DNA of 64,000 nucleotides from Paulinella micropora (Eukaryota > Cercozoa > Imbricatea > Euglyphida > Paulinellidae), in assembly GCA_019918135.1 (NCBI GenBank), contig WBZZ01000144.1, positions 110,001 through 174,000 on the forward strand, written 5' to 3'. Positions within the stretch are counted from its first letter, which is position 1, and each line of letters starts with the position of its first letter. Positions 62,011 through 64,000 of this stretch are shown here, one piece after another. The position numbers were made by a program, and so were the translations under genes. A model generated the notes under the pieces. The model was given only the letters and a program-made list of their open reading frames with translations, was not told the DNA's origin and ran no database searches.

Positions 62011-62422
62011 TGATCATTTATGTTGGATAGACAGGTCTATGTTGTATATTATAAAACAAGCATTAGAAACATAAAAAAACAACATAGGACACAACAAAAA
62101 CAGACATTCAAATATATCAAAAACATATCTTTGTTTTACAAAAAACGACAAACTGAGCACACTAAGAGAGATTTGGACAAAATAACGACAAAAACCATAT
62201 ATAAAAAGTAATATATACAATTTTATGGAATAAAATGGTGTTTTTGTCGTTATTTTGTCCAAATCTCTCTTAGTGTGCTCAGTTTGTCGTTTTTTGTAAA
62301 ACAAAGATATGTTTTTGATATATTTGAATGTCTGTTTTTGTTGTGTCCTATGTTGTTTTTTTATGTTTCTAATGCTTGTTTTATAATATACAACATAGAC
62401 CTGTCTATCCAACATAAATGAT
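62011..62422. repeat. Right terminal palindrome, ~185-bp arms
   Basis: Arms 62,011-62,195 and 62,240-62,422 around a 44-base loop that is the reverse complement of the left loop, as expected for TIRs. The outermost bases differ slightly from the left end (taaatgata against taaatgatca). Confidence 0.95.
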
Positions 62423-62435
62423 ATATATATATATA

Positions 62436-62937
62436 TGTTAGGACATGCAGCCAATTTAATACTTCAATTACTTGGATCCAGGGTGAGTGTTATATAATAT
62501 ATTATTAATAATTAGGTTAGTCCGACCAGTATGTCCGGCATATGTGATGTGTGTTGTTAGAGCCATAATTTACTTATGTTCGGCCTAGTAAGTATTTGCG
62601 CCCTTCCCTTGGCGCCCTTTTCCCAATAAAGTTTCTACTGTAGACTATAGCTAGTATATAGCAGATTATTACATAAGTTAGTCTCACATGTACTAATAAC
62701 TAATAATACTAATAACTGTTGGAACTAATAATTAATATTATTAATAATTAGTTACCGGCCGGCCGTATCGGAGTAACGGTGTCGTTAGAGCCATTACTTA
62801 GATCCGGCCAATCATGTTACTTTGCGCTCTGCGCTTCGCGCCCTTTCTGTTTTCTATTAAAGTTATGTTACTGCAAACTGCGTTTGGTGAGAGTTCCAGA
62901 TTAATATATTTAATAAAATTAATATATTATTCTAACA
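62436..62937 (+). repeat. 5' LTR of a copia-type retrotransposon
   Basis: 502 bp starting TGTTAGGACATG and ending ATTATTCTAACA, giving the classic TG...CA ends with a 5-bp inverted TGTTA/TAACA. A potential polyadenylation region (aataaagtttct near 62,625) is inside. The second LTR lies beyond the window. Confidence 0.8.
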
Positions 62938-62955
62938 GGTTATCGAGCCTTGTAG
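62938..62955 (+). other. Primer-binding site of the copia element
   Basis: ggttatcgagccttg follows the LTR directly and resembles the TGGTATCAGAGC-type sites used by copia elements with initiator Met tRNA. Confidence 0.55.
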
Positions 62956-63243
62956 TGCGAACTCCATGTAAAGCACTTTAATCATCTATACACAGATTTG
63001 GTGGGCGTGCATCAGGCAGCCACCAAAAGAGCGTTGCAGGTGGACTTGCGCCAGGCAGTCACCCACAACAATGGGCGTGCAATAGGCAGCCACTGTGATC
63101 TGTTCTGTGGTTTGACTAGGTACGAAACGGTACTAGTATACCACAACCTCGCATTTATCCTTGTACCTCTCTTTCTATCCTAGCCGATAGAATTCATTTG
63201 ATAGTCGAGTTTTTCTCCTATCTTCCGCCCTTTGACAGTCAAT

Positions 63244-64000
63244 ATGGCATACAATTCCACATTTGACTTAGCGAAACTAACACTGGACCCTCCAAAGTTC
63301 TATGATGATAAACCAGACTGGGATTTGTTTTACCATACTCTGATTTCGATCATTGGTGTTACAAATCTACAAGTCTTGACTATCATCCCAGGCATGGAGG
63401 ATCATCCGTTCACCATAACCTAAAATTACCCAACGTCCTAGTCCCTCCTGACTCTCCTATTGAGGATCCCTTACATTCCCCAAGGGGTGAAGCGGGAGAT
63501 CAAAGCAAAGTTAAGGAGGAAACAGAGGAGGGTGGGTCAATTAAGGTTGAGCCTACTGCAGAACGAAGGAAAGCTGCTAGACCGGAAATCATAATACCTA
63601 CTGAGCTGAAAAGCGAAGTACCATTTGTGACTTCCGGAAGCAAGTCTAACCTTCCGTACGCTTCTCAACCTCAAGGATCTGCAGGGTATTATGAGGCAAT
63701 CGAAAAGCAAAGGTATGATTCCCTAAACAGAATCCTACTTGCCTATCTGCTCCAATCTTGCTCTCATGATCGCAAAGTTATGATGATCATGAAGCAAGGT
63801 GGAACAGATGGGGTTTCTTGCCTTACAGCTTTGCAGAGGCATTATGGGCCTCGAACTTATCAAGCTTCAAGAGGATCAACAAACCATCTACTACTCCTAC
63901 ACCCAAAAGGTTAAGGAAGTAAGTACATGGCTTGCTACATACCTCACGATAATTGATAAGCAAGAGAAGAGGATGAAAGCACCCATCCCTGTCCCCATGA
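63244..64000 (+). pseudogene. gag: Copia-type Gag, partial, frameshifted
   Basis: Start MAYNSTFDLAKLTLDPPKFY, then a break near 63,423. A second frame has an acidic stretch and YYEAIEKQRYDSLNRILLAY, VSCLTALQRHYGP, and a third continues with a Gag-like helix (STWLATYLTIIDKQEKRMKA) to the window edge. The helix pattern fits the UBN2/Gag-polyprotein family of copia elements. The rest of the element is outside the window. Confidence 0.65.

Larger units (their letters stand above)
45473..62422. mobile_element. Complete polinton-like virus/virophage element with protelomerase-like enzyme
   Basis: 16.95 kb bounded by 1.6-kb TIRs. Gene order: TIR small gene; + strand methyltransferase, tyrosine recombinase/resolvase, fibre; then a - strand series of penton, MCP, two unknown genes, packaging ATPase, two virion-type genes, primase-helicase, zinc protein and a small basic gene, then the second TIR. 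The MCP-penton-ATPase core and AEP primase-SF3 helicase place it with polinton-like viruses or virophages; PolB and protease are absent. Fewer disabling changes than the 1-30 kb block suggest a younger insertion, but ATPase and primase-helicase are broken. Confidence 0.85.
60793..62422. repeat. Right terminal inverted repeat (1,630 bp)
   Basis: Inverted partner of 45,473-47,061 with the same inner order and one additional 41-bp unit. Confidence 0.95.

Noticed and set aside
1..64000. CRISPR arrays, tRNA or rRNA genes, and an RVE integrase
   Set aside because: None seen on either strand; the regular 41-bp and 12-bp repeats lack CRISPR spacer structure.

Overview
This window is a piece of eukaryotic nuclear DNA packed with three integrated viral elements of the polinton-like virus / virophage / adintovirus world (Preplasmiviricota type), separated and flanked by LTR and tyrosine-recombinase retrotransposons. 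The eukaryotic host is inferred from the Ty1/copia and DIRS-type retroelements and a long TTC microsatellite. No host housekeeping gene, rRNA or tRNA was recognised, so the host species cannot be named; an alga or other protist is plausible but unproven. The viral stretches are clearly more AT-rich than the retroelement region.

Layout. 1-925: host-like DNA with a (TTC)n tract. About 925-29,860: a composite, decayed viral block. Its left arm (1,051-6,076, + strand) holds early genes: an AP2/Arm-like small protein, a HIRAN protein, a small basic protein, a protein-primed DNA polymerase B relic, an ExoX-C-like protein and a conserved small protein. Two related structural modules follow in tandem on the - strand. 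Module A (6,038-14,400) and module B (14,408-22,580) each carry, in the same order, fibre, major capsid protein (MCP), penton, adenain-like protease, two or three virion proteins, packaging ATPase, a conserved 121-residue protein, a Cys-rich secreted protein (opposite strand) and a two-helix membrane protein. A right arm (23,380-29,828) then repeats the early set in inverted orientation with a different PolB. Both MCP genes are intact; most neighbours carry frameshifts or stops, so this block is a fossil.

29,860-45,470 is a nest of retroelements: a copia RT/RNase H remnant, a copia gag-MYND-protease-integrase run, a DIRS-like element (- strand) with an inverted RT core, short interspersed repeats, then the displaced copia RT start.

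45,473-62,422 is a complete-looking, younger element of 16.95 kb with 1.6-kb terminal inverted repeats (TIRs). Each TIR ends in a nearly perfect 185-bp-arm palindrome and also contains 41-bp repeats, G-tracts and a duplicated small gene. Inside are a beta-class DNA methyltransferase, a tyrosine recombinase that reads like a telomere resolvase (protelomerase), a fibre, penton, MCP, packaging ATPase, several virion proteins and an AEP primase-SF3 helicase. It has no PolB. Its fibre and one further protein module are shared with the composite block, which shows gene exchange between the two viral lineages in one genome.

A copia LTR retrotransposon (LTR 62,436-62,937, then PBS and gag) abuts the right end of this element and runs off the window.
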